A stretch of DNA of 32,882 nucleotides from Cryobacterium sp. (GTDB lineage: Bacteria > Actinomycetota > Actinomycetes > Actinomycetales > Microbacteriaceae), in contig NZ_JAJAYI010000043.1 in assembly GCF_026786305.1 (NCBI RefSeq), forward strand, positions 1-32,882. The letters are read 5' to 3'. The notes under the pieces were generated by a model, which ran no database searches, was not told the origin of the DNA, and was given only the letters and a program-made list of their open reading frames with translations. Shown piece by piece: positions 7,826 to 16,639 of this stretch (the stretch's first letter is position 1; each line of letters begins with the position of its first letter). A program made the position numbers and the translations under genes.

Positions 7826-9273
7826 TTGTTCAGCACCGCCTCTAGTACTTTCTGTGCGACAGGTGCGGCAAGAAGGTTGCCGAACCCGGTTTGTCCCATT
7901 CCCCCGCCGTTCTCCACGAGAACGGTAATGGCATACTGCGGATCGTTCGCCGGTGCGAAACCGGTGAACCACAAAGTGAATGGATCGGTTGACCCGTTCT
8001 GCGCCGTGCCGGTTTTTCCCGCCACGTCAACCCCGTCTATTCTTGCATTGCTTGCCGCGCCATCCTGAACGCCGTTGATCATCATCCCGGTGAGTGTCGC
8101 GGCTGTTTCCGCGCTCATCACTCGCCCGAGTTCGACCGGTTTGAAGGTTTCGATGGCGCTGAGGTTGGGTGCGAGAATCTCCTGCACCAGGTTGGGCGCC
8201 ATGACGACGCCGCCGTTGGCGATGGCACCGCTGACCATGGCCATCTGCAGGGGAGTCACCCGAACGTCGAACTGGCCGAACGCCGACTGTGCGGTCTGCG
8301 GATCGTCGAGCCCGCGCGGGTACGTGCTCTTGGTGACGTTTATCGGAATGCCGTAGTTACTGTTGAAGCCGAATTTCTCGGCGGTTTCCCGAATGGCCGT
8401 GTCGCCGAGTTCGACGCCGAGTTCAGCGAACGGGATGTTGCAGGACAGTCGCAGTGCGGTGGCGAGGGTGACCGTTTCGCCGGCGCCGCAGGTTCCTCGG
8501 CTGGAGTTTTCGATTTGGCTGGTCGTGCCGGGTGCCGTGTAGACGGCCACGTTGGGAAAAGAGCTCTCCGGGGTGTACTTGCCCGACTCGAGTGCCGCCG
8601 TGGTGACGACGAGCTTGAACACCGATCCGGGAGGGTTGAGCGCATTAAGCGCCCGGTTGATCAACGGGTCGTTCTGGTCGGCCAGGAGGCCGTCGTAGCT
8701 CGCGGTGACCTCGGCGTTGTTGTGTACCGTGAGCAGATTCGGGTTGAAGCTCGGCTTGGACACCATGGCCAGGATGCGCCCGGTCGCCGGCTCGGTGACA
8801 ACCACCGATCCGGTGAAGTCGCCGAGGGCATCCCAGGCGGCCTGCTGGGCGACCGGGTCGATGGTCACCTCGACGGCGGCACCCTTCGGGTCCTGACCGG
8901 TGACGAGGGCGCTGATCTTGTCGAAGAACTGCGAGTTGGAGTTGCCCGTGAGCTCGGCATTGAGGGCGAATTCAAGGCCGGTCGGTTCACCATTGTTCGG
9001 GAAGTACCCGGTGATCGGCGCATAGAGATCGGGGTTGGTGTAGGTGCGCAGAAACTTGAAGTCGTCGTCGGCCGGCATCGACTGCGCGATCGGCTCGCCG
9101 GCGACGAGGATGGCTCCACGCTCGACCTGGTAGCTGTCGAACAGCGTGCGGGTGTTGCGCGGGTCGGCCGACAGGTTGTCGGCCTGGAATGCCTGCACGA
9201 TCGAGGTGGAGCTGAGCAGGGCGACGAACATCAGCATCACGACGATGCTGACGCGCTTGAGTTCGCGGTTCAC
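7822..9273 (-). CDS. pbpA: Peptidoglycan D,D-transpeptidase (class B penicillin-binding protein) PbpA
   Basis: A 483-residue class B PBP that cross-links peptidoglycan in partnership with the glycosyltransferase RodA. A short cytoplasmic tail and a membrane helix (about residues 10-28, VVMLMFVALLSSTSIVQAF) come first. The N-terminal non-catalytic module follows, then the transpeptidase domain with SVFK (nucleophile Ser217, Lys220), SCN (Ser277, Asn279) and KTG (about residue 419). Length fits actinobacterial PbpA. The start is GTG at 9273, whose G is also the last base of the rodA TAG stop, so translation is coupled. A longer frame upstream would overlap rodA and is rejected. Confidence 0.95.
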   Translation of the reverse strand: MNRELKRVSIVVMLMFVALLSSTSIVQAFQADNLSADPRNTRTLFDSYQVERGAILVAGEPIAQSMPADDDFKFLRTYTNPDLYAPITGYFPNNGEPTGLEFALNAELTGNSNSQFFDKISALVTGQDPKGAAVEVTIDPVAQQAAWDALGDFTGSVVVTEPATGRILAMVSKPSFNPNLLTVHNNAEVTASYDGLLADQNDPLINRALNALNPPGSVFKLVVTTAALESGKYTPESSFPNVAVYTAPGTTSQIENSSRGTCGAGETVTLATALRLSCNIPFAELGVELGDTAIRETAEKFGFNSNYGIPINVTKSTYPRGLDDPQTAQSAFGQFDVRVTPLQMAMVSGAIANGGVVMAPNLVQEILAPNLSAIETFKPVELGRVMSAETAATLTGMMINGVQDGAASNARIDGVDVAGKTGTAQNGSTDPFTLWFTGFAPANDPQYAITVLVENGGGMGQTGFGNLLAAPVAQKVLEAVLNK

Positions 9274-10673
9274 TAGACCACCAGCCTGGGTTGATTGCGC
9301 ACGGTGTCGGAGAGCCGCAGCAGCAGGGCCGCGATGATCCAGTTGGCCACGAGCGAGGAACCGCCGGCGGCCAGGAACGGGGTGGTCAGGCCGGTGAGGG
9401 GGATGACCCGGGTGACGCCGCCGATGACGATGAAACACTGCAGGGCTACGACGAAGGCGAGGCCGACGGCGAGGAGCTTGCCGAAGTCATCCTGGCCGGC
9501 GAAGCCGATGCGGAAGCCGCGGGCCACGAACAACAAGTACAGGGCCAGGATGGCGAAGATGCCGGCGAGCCCGAGCTCCTCGCCAAGGCTCGCGATGATG
9601 TAGTCGCTCTGCGGAACCGGGGTGAGTTCCGGGCGTCCCTGGCCCCAGCCGGTGCCGAGCAGACCGCCCTTGGCCAGCCCGAACAGGCCCTGCACCAACT
9701 GGAAGCTGCCTCCGCGCGCTTCGTAGACATCCGGATTCAATGCGTCGAGCCAGTTGGTGAAACGGCCGTTGACGTAGTCGAGGGTCTGGCTGGCCAGCAG
9801 GGCGCCGCCGAGGAACAGGCCCATGCCCATGATGACCCAGCTGAGGCGGCCGGTGGCGAGGTAGAGCATGACCAGGAACAGGCCGAAGTAGAGCAGGGCG
9901 GTGCCGAGGTCGCGCTGAAAGATGATGACCGACATTGACAGGGCCCAGACCACGAGGATCGGGCCCAGGTCGCGAAAGCGGGGGAAGCGCGCGCCGAGGA
10001 ACTTCTTACCGACCATGGAGAGACTGTCGCGGTTGCGCACGAGGTAGCCGGCGAAGAACACGGCGAGGGCGATTTTGGCGATCTCACCGGGCTGGAAGGT
10101 ACCGAAACTACCCACCCCGATCCAGACCCGGGCGCCGCTGATCTCCCGGCCCAGGCCGGGAACGAGCGGTAGAAAGAGCAAAATCACACCGACGAGGCCG
10201 GCGATGTAGGTGTAGCGAAACAGCACGCGGTGGTTACGGATGACCACGAGCACGACGATGGCGCTGAAAATGGCCAGGGCGCTCCACACTGTTTGGCGCA
10301 CGGCGGCGCTGTCCCACCCGCCCTGCTGGTCTGCGATATCGATGCGGTAGATCATGGCGATGCCGACGCCGTTGAGTACGGTGGCGATGGGCAAAATGAA
10401 CGGGTCGGCGTCTCGGGCGACGAACCGCAGCACGACGTGCAGGCTGATCACCAGAACCGACAGCCCAGTGCCGAGCAGCACGAGGGTCGGGTCGAGTTCG
10501 CCGAGGGCGCCCAGTTGCACGAGTACGACCGCGCTCGCGTTGATGAAGCAGGCGATCAGCAGCAGGAACAGTTCGAGGTTACGCAGTTTCTGCGGCAGGT
10601 GCAGGCGACGCACCGGCTCGGTGGCCGGCGACTGGCGTGCCTTCTGAGCGGATGCCCTACTCAACGATCGCAC
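9273..10673 (-). CDS. rodA: SEDS peptidoglycan glycosyltransferase RodA (FtsW/RodA/SpoVE family)
   Basis: A 466-residue polytopic membrane protein that polymerises lipid II into glycan strands. About ten to twelve hydrophobic helices are visible. Family motifs include GARVWIGVGSFGTFQPGEIAKI, FQRDLGTALL, the loop after FTNWLDALNP containing LVQGLFGLAKGGLLGTG, and the C-terminal GVTRVIPLTGLTTPFLAAGGSSLVANW region. The GTG at 10673 overlaps the end of pstP by 17 bases. A TTG at 10664 with AAGGG eight bases upstream is an alternative start. It is co-translated with pbpA, with which it forms the enzyme pair. Confidence 0.95.
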   Translation of the reverse strand: MRSLSRASAQKARQSPATEPVRRLHLPQKLRNLELFLLLIACFINASAVVLVQLGALGELDPTLVLLGTGLSVLVISLHVVLRFVARDADPFILPIATVLNGVGIAMIYRIDIADQQGGWDSAAVRQTVWSALAIFSAIVVLVVIRNHRVLFRYTYIAGLVGVILLFLPLVPGLGREISGARVWIGVGSFGTFQPGEIAKIALAVFFAGYLVRNRDSLSMVGKKFLGARFPRFRDLGPILVVWALSMSVIIFQRDLGTALLYFGLFLVMLYLATGRLSWVIMGMGLFLGGALLASQTLDYVNGRFTNWLDALNPDVYEARGGSFQLVQGLFGLAKGGLLGTGWGQGRPELTPVPQSDYIIASLGEELGLAGIFAILALYLLFVARGFRIGFAGQDDFGKLLAVGLAFVVALQCFIVIGGVTRVIPLTGLTTPFLAAGGSSLVANWIIAALLLRLSDTVRNQPRLVV

Positions 10674-11886
10674 CCTTCAGTCGCTCGAGAATAGCCATGG
10701 CGTCTGCGAGGGAGCCGGCGCTGATCGTCTGTTCCACCTGCTGGCGGTCGTAGACGCGCAGATCAGAGAGGTTGAGATCGGTGTCTTCGTAGACGCTGGA
10801 GAGTTTGATCGGGCCGATGTCCTGCTGAACGCCCTGGTAGATGGCGACGGTGGAACCGTCGACACCCACGAAGTAGCGGGTCTGGGTCCACTGGTAGCCC
10901 AGGATCGTGGTCGAGACGATGCTCAGCACCAGCAGAATGACACCGACCAGCCAGGTGGCCTTGCGGCGGCGCGCGCGGCGGGCATCCTCCTCGATCAGTT
11001 CGGAGAGGTAATCCTGGGAATCGGGCTCGAAGTGGGTTTCACGCACCGGGTGCAGGCGCAGGGCCGGGATGCGCAGGGCGCGGTTGCGGCCGGGTTCCTC
11101 ACCGAAGGCGAGCGGATTCGCGGCGGAACCAACGATGACCGGGCTGTCGGTGCGGGCGATATTTTCGCCGATGTCAACGATGACCACGGTGACGTTGTCG
11201 GGGGCGCCGCCGTCGAGGCTTTCCTTGACCAGCAGATCGGCGACGTCCTGCGCACTCGCACCGCTCGCGAGGGCGGAGGCCATGGCGGTGTGCGAGACGA
11301 CGCCGGTGAGACCGTCGGAGCAGAGCAACCAGCGGTCGCCGGCGATCGTGGCCAGAATGGAGGTGTCGATTTCGGGGCTCGCCTCGACGTCGCCGAGCAC
11401 GCGCATGAGCACCGAGCGGCGCGGGTGCACCATGGCTTCGGCCTCGGTGATGCGCCCGCTGTCGACCAGACGCTGCACGAAGGTGTGGTCGATGGTGATC
11501 TGGGAGAGTTCGCTGTCGCGGAGCAGGTAGATGCGCGAGTCGCCGATATGGGCGATCGCGACCTCGTTCTCGAGTACGACGAGGGCGCTGACGGTCGTGC
11601 CCATGCCGGTCAGTTCGGCGTGTTCGAACACCGTCTCGGCCAACTGGGCGTTGGCGCCGATGAGAGCGGCCTGCAGGGCGAATTCGGCGTCCTGGGCGCT
11701 CGCATAGGGCTTGTCGGCCTCGATGATGCGTTTCGTCGCGATCGACGACGCGACGTCGCCGCCGGCGTGGCCGCCCATGCCGTCGGCGACGACAAACAGG
11801 GTGCGCCCGGCGTAACCGGAGTCCTGATTGTTGGAGCGAATCTTGCCGACGTGAGACGCGGCTGCGCTGTGACTGACCGTCGCCAT
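10657..11886 (-). CDS. pstP: PP2C-family Ser/Thr phosphatase PstP
   Basis: A 409-residue membrane-bound, metal-dependent phosphatase that reverses PknA/PknB phosphorylation. The catalytic domain (about 1-235) shows RSNNQDSGY, VVADGMGGHAGGDVAS, GDSRIYLL, LLCSDGLTGVV and DNVTVVIVD, which carry the metal-binding aspartates. A linker (about 236-310), a membrane helix at about 313-335 and an extracellular tail of about 75 residues follow. ATG at 11886 is used; a GTG one codon earlier (11889) is equally possible. The gene begins just after the fhaB stop and overlaps rodA, in the standard order for this operon. Confidence 0.95.
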   Translation of the reverse strand: MATVSHSAAASHVGKIRSNNQDSGYAGRTLFVVADGMGGHAGGDVASSIATKRIIEADKPYASAQDAEFALQAALIGANAQLAETVFEHAELTGMGTTVSALVVLENEVAIAHIGDSRIYLLRDSELSQITIDHTFVQRLVDSGRITEAEAMVHPRRSVLMRVLGDVEASPEIDTSILATIAGDRWLLCSDGLTGVVSHTAMASALASGASAQDVADLLVKESLDGGAPDNVTVVIVDIGENIARTDSPVIVGSAANPLAFGEEPGRNRALRIPALRLHPVRETHFEPDSQDYLSELIEEDARRARRRKATWLVGVILLVLSIVSTTILGYQWTQTRYFVGVDGSTVAIYQGVQQDIGPIKLSSVYEDTDLNLSDLRVYDRQQVEQTISAGSLADAMAILERLKGAIVE

Positions 11887-11889
11887 CAC

Positions 11890-12450
11890 CTACCGCCGAA
11901 GCTCGAAGCTGGTGGCGCCGATCTTCACGGTGGCGTTCAGGGGGATTTTCGTCGGCACGGTGACGCGGGAGCCGGCCAAAAAGGTGCCGTTGGTGGAATC
12001 CAGGTCCTGCAGCATCCACTCGTCGTTCCAGAGCATGAGGCGAGCGTGGTGCGTGGAGGTGTAATCATCGCGGATGACCAGGCTGGAATCGCTCGAGCGT
12101 CCGATCGTGATGGTTTCAGTGCTGAGCGGAAACTCGGTGCCGGCCTTCGGGCCGCTCGTGATGACCAGGCGGGTGGTGTTCTGGCTCGTAGCCATTCCAG
12201 CGTGGGCGGCCGGGCTGGCGCGCGCGACCGGCGCCGTGAAGGCCTCGGCGGCCGCCGCCGGGATGGGGGCCGGGGCTGCCGCGCACGCGGCGGCGGGGAG
12301 GGGCGCGGCGGCGGCATCCGCTTTCATCTTGCGCACGCGTTGGCCGAACAGGTCGCTGCGCAGGGCGTAGACGATACCGAAGATGAACATCCAGAGCAGG
12401 AGGAGAAAGCCAATGCGCAGCACCAGCAGGGTCAATTCGCTGACGTTCAT
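11890..12450 (-). CDS. fhaB: FHA-domain membrane protein FhaB (FipA)
   Basis: A 186-residue protein that recruits phosphothreonine-bearing partners to the division/wall machinery. An N-terminal membrane helix (about residues 7-29) is followed by a basic segment and a long Ala/Pro-rich linker (about 45-90). The FHA domain (about 93-186) has its phosphothreonine-binding signature: GRSSDSS, STHHARL and DLDSTNGT. The ATG at 12450 overlaps the fhaA stop by four bases (ATGA). In mycobacteria the homologue binds FtsZ and FtsQ under oxidative stress; that role is carried over by homology only. Confidence 0.94.
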   Translation of the reverse strand: MNVSELTLLVLRIGFLLLLWMFIFGIVYALRSDLFGQRVRKMKADAAAAPLPAAACAAAPAPIPAAAAEAFTAPVARASPAAHAGMATSQNTTRLVITSGPKAGTEFPLSTETITIGRSSDSSLVIRDDYTSTHHARLMLWNDEWMLQDLDSTNGTFLAGSRVTVPTKIPLNATVKIGATSFELRR

Positions 12451-13205
12451 GCGTTGGGCCCCCAGAATCCGCCCATGTCGTGGCGTTCGGTGGCCGGGTC
12501 GACCGGCGCCGCGGCACGCGGGGCCGCGCGGGAGTCCTGTGAGGCCTGGGCGAGCACGTGGAACACGATGCGGGTGCGGCCGATGGTGACAACCGAGTCT
12601 GGCTCGAGGATGGCCTGGGTGACCGGGGCGCCGTTGAGCTGCGAGCCGTTGGTCGAGCCGAGGTCGCGCACCTGGGCGCGGGCGCCGTCCCAGAGAATTT
12701 CAACGTGGCGGCGCGAGGTGCCGGTGTCGTCAACGGTGATGTCGGCGTCGGAGCCGCGACCAATCACGGTGCGGGCCTTGACGAGCTTGTGCCGGGTGCC
12801 GTTGATGTCGAGCACCGGAGTCCAGGCGACGGCGCCTGTGACCGAGCTGGAGTCGATCTGCACCATGCCCTCACTGAGGCTGCGGTCGTCTTTCAGTGTG
12901 ATCGTGATGCCGCCGGTGAACTGGTAACGCTGCTCGGTGCCGTGTTTTTGCACCAGGGCGGTGAGCTCGTCGATGAGGGTGATGCCGAGCGCGCTCATGC
13001 GAACGTAGTCGGTGTGGGACATGCGCACGGTGAAGCGATTGGGCGCGAGTATGCGATCCCGCGCTACTACAGCGGCCTTAGTGTCAAGCTCACGACGCAG
13101 CGCGGAGGTGATTTCCACCGGCTGCAAGCCTGATCGAAAGGTCTTGGCGAACGCTCCGTTGACGGCGCGCTCCAATCCCTTTTCAAAGTTATCCAGTATG
13201 CCCAC
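12447..13205 (-). CDS. fhaA: DUF3662/FHA-domain protein FhaA
   Basis: A 252-residue cytoplasmic scaffold, first gene of the kinase/wall operon. Residues 1-118 form the DUF3662 domain (MGILDNFEKGLERAVNG, VEITSALRREL, NRFTVRMS). A short linker leads to a C-terminal FHA domain (about 135-225) with GRGSDADI, SRRHVEI and DLGSTNGS. In mycobacteria FhaA is phosphorylated by PknB and binds the phosphorylated pseudokinase of MviN/MurJ. That partner is not in this window. The mycobacterial homologue is longer, with an extended middle linker that is almost absent here. The start is GTG at 13205, with GGGAG just upstream. Confidence 0.94.
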   Translation of the reverse strand: MGILDNFEKGLERAVNGAFAKTFRSGLQPVEITSALRRELDTKAAVVARDRILAPNRFTVRMSHTDYVRMSALGITLIDELTALVQKHGTEQRYQFTGGITITLKDDRSLSEGMVQIDSSSVTGAVAWTPVLDINGTRHKLVKARTVIGRGSDADITVDDTGTSRRHVEILWDGARAQVRDLGSTNGSQLNGAPVTQAILEPDSVVTIGRTRIVFHVLAQASQDSRAAPRAAAPVDPATERHDMGGFWGPNA

Positions 13206-13553
13206 AGGTCTCCCGATCCGGTCCGTTTGGCTATGAGCATGTTACTTGTCTCGGGTGACAACCCACATTGAGGGCGCAAACGGCACGAACAGTCATACTA
13301 CCCGCGGAGGGTCAAAGACCGAATTCGGCGCCCATTATGGGCATTCCACGGGACTTTTTTGGGATGAGTACTGCCCGCGCGCCGGCCGAGGGCGGCATCC
13401 GCTGTCGGCGCGCCAACTACCGGTGAACGCGCCAGTTATAGGGGGCGCGGCCACCGGTAGCGGGCGCGCTCACGCCGGATACGGCCCGCCCGGCCGCCCG
13501 ACGCCTCGTCGAATGGCGCTGACCCCCCTCACAGTGTTAGCATTCCTAAGTTC
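13206..13553. other. Intergenic region between fhaA and tRNA-Leu
   Basis: About 350 bases that must carry the promoter(s) for the seven-gene fhaA-pknB operon (minus) and for tRNA-Leu (plus). On the minus strand TAGTAT at 13300-13295 could be a -10 box, but no good -35 is spaced with it. TAGCAT at 13538-13543, ten bases before the tRNA, could be its -10. An inverted repeat TTGTC-N6-GACAA lies at 13246-13261. Open frames here have no ribosome binding site and are not called. Confidence 0.45.
13246..13261. promoter_or_regulatory. TTGTC-N6-GACAA inverted repeat upstream of fhaA
   Basis: A perfect 5-base inverted repeat with a 6-base centre, 41 bases before the fhaA start. Its position fits an operator or promoter element for the kinase/wall operon. 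The binding protein is unknown, and arms this short could be chance. Confidence 0.3.
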
Positions 13554-13637
13554 GCGCGAGTGGCGGAATTGGCAGACGCGCTGGCTTCAGGTGCCAGTGT
13601 TCGAAAGGACGTAGGGGTTCAAGTCCCCTCTCGCGCA
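13554..13637 (+). tRNA. tRNA-Leu (anticodon CAG)
   Basis: An 84-base type II tRNA. The acceptor stem GCGCGAG (13554-13560) pairs with CTCGCGC (13630-13636), with discriminator A at 13637 and no encoded CCA. The anticodon stem CTGGC/GCCAG encloses the loop TTCAGGT, giving anticodon CAG at 13588-13590 (reads CUG). A variable arm and the T arm GGGGTTCAAGTCCCC follow. A tRNA-Leu just upstream of fhaA is conserved synteny in actinobacteria. Confidence 0.96.
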
Positions 13638-13682
13638 CTGCGGATTGCAAGCGGTTAGCCGCACAATCCATGCGAACAATTG

Positions 13683-13706
13683 GGGCCTTCGAGAAATCGG
13701 AGGCCC
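13683..13706. terminator. Hairpin between tRNA-Leu and the oxidoreductase gene
   Basis: GGGCCTTCGA pairs with TCGGAGGCCC (one T-G wobble) around a GAAA loop, a 10-base stem 45 bases after the tRNA and just beyond the stop of the converging oxidoreductase gene. It is probably a bidirectional terminator, though it lacks a T-run. Confidence 0.65.
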
Positions 13707-13710
13707 TGTG

Positions 13711-14697
13711 TCACTCATGGGCCGAGCCCGGAGCACTGACTCGCACGACCGACTTGCCGGTGGCGCGGCCTTCGCTCTGCCGGAGGTGGCCCTCGATCGC
13801 CTGGTTCCAGTGGAGAATGTTCGGTCGAGGTATGACCAGACCGTGCGCGGTCAGGTCGAGCGCCTTGGTGATGAGCATCAGCGTTGCGGCCGCGTTGGAG
13901 CGGCTCAGGCTAAGGATGCTGAAGCCGATGATGGCGTTGTTCCGTGATCGGAGTGCGCTCAGTGGTGGGGAGGCCGGGTCGGCGTCACCTGCTGCGGCCC
14001 CGTAGGTGACGAGCCGCCCGCCCGGCGCCAGGTGCAGCAGTGCCTCCGCAGCGACGTCGCCGCCGACTGACTCAAAGATGACATCGAAGGGGCCGCCGGC
14101 CACGGCCGCCGCCTCGTCAAAGAACCGGATGCTGCGCTCCACGGCAACCACACCGGCACCGACGCTCTTGGCGGTCGAACCCAGGCCGCCCACGATGATG
14201 CGCGGGTCGTGGCCGGACAGCACAACCGTGAGGGCTCCTCCCACGCCACCGGCAACGCTTGTGATCAGAATCGATTCGGCCGGTGCCGCACAGGATCGCT
14301 GAACGAGACCGACCGCGGTGGCCCAGGTCAGTGGAATCGTCGTTGCGGCGGCCAGGTCAATGCCGTCGGGCACGAGCGCGGTGAGCGCCGCGTCGGCGAC
14401 GGCCCGTTCGGCGAGTCCGCCGCCAGTGGGAGTGAAACTGAGAACCGAGTCACCCACCGCGAATGCAGTGACGTCATCTCCGAGTCTGACGACGCGACCG
14501 GCGACTTCCATGCCGGGCACGAAGGGCCACCCGGTCGAATACCCGGCCACGCCGCGACGCGCGAGCACATCGGTGAAGTTGAGTCCGGCGTACTCCACCT
14601 CGATCAGGAGTTGGCCGGGACCGGGGGTGGGTTCAGCGCGCTCGGCGAACCGAACGACATCGGCGCCTCCCGGTTGGGTTATCTCCAGTACCTTCAT
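13711..14697 (-). CDS. Zinc-independent MDR oxidoreductase, quinone oxidoreductase-like
   Basis: A 328-residue medium-chain dehydrogenase/reductase, presumably NADPH-dependent and cytosolic, reducing quinones or enones. The N-terminal GroES-like fold carries AGLNFTDVLARRG, with Asn where alcohol dehydrogenases have the zinc-binding Cys, and VPGMEVAGRVV. The nucleotide-binding motif appears as SVAGGVGGAL near residues 148-157. The C-terminal HLRQSEGRATGKSVVRV is typical of the quinone oxidoreductase branch. No catalytic or structural zinc cysteines are visible. AGGA stands six bases upstream of the ATG at 14697. Divergent from the cytochrome gene across 142 bases in which I see no clear promoter. 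Confidence 0.86.
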   Translation of the reverse strand: MKVLEITQPGGADVVRFAERAEPTPGPGQLLIEVEYAGLNFTDVLARRGVAGYSTGWPFVPGMEVAGRVVRLGDDVTAFAVGDSVLSFTPTGGGLAERAVADAALTALVPDGIDLAAATTIPLTWATAVGLVQRSCAAPAESILITSVAGGVGGALTVVLSGHDPRIIVGGLGSTAKSVGAGVVAVERSIRFFDEAAAVAGGPFDVIFESVGGDVAAEALLHLAPGGRLVTYGAAAGDADPASPPLSALRSRNNAIIGFSILSLSRSNAAATLMLITKALDLTAHGLVIPRPNILHWNQAIEGHLRQSEGRATGKSVVRVSAPGSAHE

Positions 14698-14839
14698 GAC
14701 CGAATCCTATATTGATGAGAACAGGCGCGGTCCGGGCGGGAAATGTGACCCACCGCGTCCTTGATCGACACCCGGGCGGGGCGGGCCAGTAGCCTTTTGT
14801 GGACGCTGCGGGACTTCGCCCGGGCGAGAACGGATCACG

Positions 14840-15781
14840 ATGACGACGGGTGCCTCTCGGCGCAGGGCCTTCTGGCTGCGTACGCTGCGGCCGGTGTGGA
14901 TTGTGCCGATCCTGCTCATTGCGCTGGCCCTCGTTGTTCTCGCGGCGAACGGGATTCGCGCCCTTCCCTGGGTCGAGTCCTTCAGTCGTAGTTACCCCGG
15001 CGTCTCGACCCATCCGACCGCCACCCCGATCGGAATACCGGCCTGGCTGGCCTGGCAACACGGGCTCAACGCCTTCTTTATTCTGTTTGTCATTCGCACC
15101 GGATGGCAGGTGCGCACCTCCAAACGCCCGACCATTTTCTGGACGCGCAGGAACGCCGGGCTGTACCGCACCAGGAATCCCCCGATTCGCATCACCCTCG
15201 ACCTGTGGCAACACATCGTTTTCGACACCCTCTGGGTCGTCAACGGCGTCGTGTTTTACGTTTTGCTGTTCGCGACCGGTCAATGGCTACGACTCGTACC
15301 CACCAGCTGGGATGTTTTTCCCAATGCGGCGTCGGCCGGCCTGCAGTATGCCTCGCTCAACTGGCCGACCGACACCGGCTGGGTGTACTACAACGCGCTG
15401 CAGTTGCTCAGCTACTTCGTGGTCGTCTTCATAGCGGCACCGATCGCGCTCGTGACCGGCCTGCGCCTGTCACCGGGTCTGTCCGCACGGTTTCGGCGGC
15501 TCGACCACGTCTTTCCGCTGCCCGTGGCGCGCACGCTGCACTGTGCGCTGCTGATCTTTTTCGTGGCGTTCATCGTCGTGCACGTGACTCTCGTGCTCAC
15601 GACCGGCGCCCGAGCCAACCTCAACCACATGTATGCGGCACGCAATGACGACGGCTGGACCGGGGTGTGGATTTTCGTCGGCTCGATCCTGTTCACGGCC
15701 GCTATCTGGGTGGGGGCACGTCCGCTCGTCGTTCGCGCCATTGCGGCTCGCAGCGGACGCATCATTCACACCAAGCGCTAA
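14840..15781 (+). CDS. Cytochrome b/b6-type membrane protein
   Basis: A 313-residue integral membrane protein with about six hydrophobic helices (near residues 17-39, 66-85, 120-145, 188-212, 233-257, 275-293). Candidate haem-ligand histidines lie in or near helices: His74 (WLAWQHGLN), His125 (LWQHIVFD), and His234 and His248 (TLHCALLIFF and VVHVTLV). This resembles the cytochrome b561/formate dehydrogenase gamma type that passes electrons between quinone and a periplasmic or extracellular redox enzyme. In related bacteria such proteins often sit beside YedY-like molybdenum oxidoreductases, but none is present here. Its stop overlaps the stop of the converging EI24 gene by three bases. Confidence 0.83.
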   Translation: MTTGASRRRAFWLRTLRPVWIVPILLIALALVVLAANGIRALPWVESFSRSYPGVSTHPTATPIGIPAWLAWQHGLNAFFILFVIRTGWQVRTSKRPTIFWTRRNAGLYRTRNPPIRITLDLWQHIVFDTLWVVNGVVFYVLLFATGQWLRLVPTSWDVFPNAASAGLQYASLNWPTDTGWVYYNALQLLSYFVVVFIAAPIALVTGLRLSPGLSARFRRLDHVFPLPVARTLHCALLIFFVAFIVVHVTLVLTTGARANLNHMYAARNDDGWTGVWIFVGSILFTAAIWVGARPLVVRAIAARSGRIIHTKR

Positions 15782-16572
15782 ACGCCCGGTGGGGCCGCAC
15801 TCGTCGCCGCGAGAACGTCTCGGCTGAGCAGGGCCGCCCCGGCGACCGCTGCGGGCATGACGATGACGGCCGCGCCCGGAATGAGGAAGAGCACGTAGGT
15901 GAGCACACCGAAACCGAGGCTGCGGGATCGACGTGCGCGCAGCATCCGTCGTCGCTGGGTGAGGGTGAAACCGCGCGCATCGAAGGCGAAGCCGGTGAGT
16001 TCGAGGGTGAGGATCCAGCCGCCCAACAGCGCCCCGAGAACGAGCGCGATCAGCTGTCCGAGCCCGGGAACCAGGCCGCAGAGCAGCACTACGATCGCGA
16101 CCAGCACGGCGAGGCTGACCAGCCGCAGGGCGTCGGCCACGGAATGCAGAATGCCGCGCAGCAGGCCGCGCTGTGCTTCGACGGGCGCGTCGCCGAGGTT
16201 GGTCTCGACCGCGCGCCAGATGCGCTCGTAGAAAGGATCGCCGACCAGCAGCGTCACCGCCACAAAGGTGTACGCCAATAAGAGGAGGCCGGCGGCCGCG
16301 ACCGCCGCGCCGGCCACGACCCGCACACTCGTGCGCCACGGCTCGCCCCAGCCGCTCGCGAACGGACTGATCGTGACGACGATCGACTCGAGGTTGACGA
16401 GGAGCACCACGATGCCGGCGACATAGACACTGCCGACGATGAGGGCCGGTAGGGCACCGAGCAGCATGAGGCGCGGCGAGGTGATCCACATTCTGAGGCC
16501 GTGAACAAGAATGCCGGCCCCGGCGAAGAACTCGCGGGTGGCGGTGGGGTTGGCAGTCGAGTCGGGCGGCAC
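15778..16572 (-). CDS. EI24/CysZ-family membrane protein
   Basis: A 264-residue membrane protein with about four to six hydrophobic segments. The conserved GDPFYERI of the EI24/CysZ family is seen at about residue 113, followed by SVADALRLVSLAVLVAIVVLLCGLVPGLGQ and GGWILTLELTGFAFDARGFTLTQRRRMLRARRSRSLGFGV (shown here only as landmarks in pieces). CysZ-type members carry sulfate into cells; many actinobacterial members have no proven substrate. The start GTG at 16572 has AGGG about six bases upstream; a TTG two codons earlier (16578) is possible. No cysteine-biosynthesis genes adjoin it. Confidence 0.82.
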   Translation of the reverse strand: MPPDSTANPTATREFFAGAGILVHGLRMWITSPRLMLLGALPALIVGSVYVAGIVVLLVNLESIVVTISPFASGWGEPWRTSVRVVAGAAVAAAGLLLLAYTFVAVTLLVGDPFYERIWRAVETNLGDAPVEAQRGLLRGILHSVADALRLVSLAVLVAIVVLLCGLVPGLGQLIALVLGALLGGWILTLELTGFAFDARGFTLTQRRRMLRARRSRSLGFGVLTYVLFLIPGAAVIVMPAAVAGAALLSRDVLAATSAAPPGV

Positions 16573-16639
16573 CCCCAAACCCTAACCCGCTCGCGTGAAC
16601 GCGGCCACGGCTCCCCGAGAAGTCGGTGACCCGTGTCGT

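Noticed and set aside
11032-12927. 631-codon open frame on the plus strand
   Set aside because: Antisense to pstP, fhaB and fhaA; no recognisable domain and no ribosome binding site.
13206-13330. Possible MtrA-type GTAAC/GTCAC sites before fhaA
   Set aside because: The half-site spacing does not fit the known tandem arrangement, so only the TTGTC/GACAA repeat is listed.
13246-13614. 122-codon plus-strand frame upstream of tRNA-Leu
   Set aside because: It runs into the tRNA gene and has no recognisable content.
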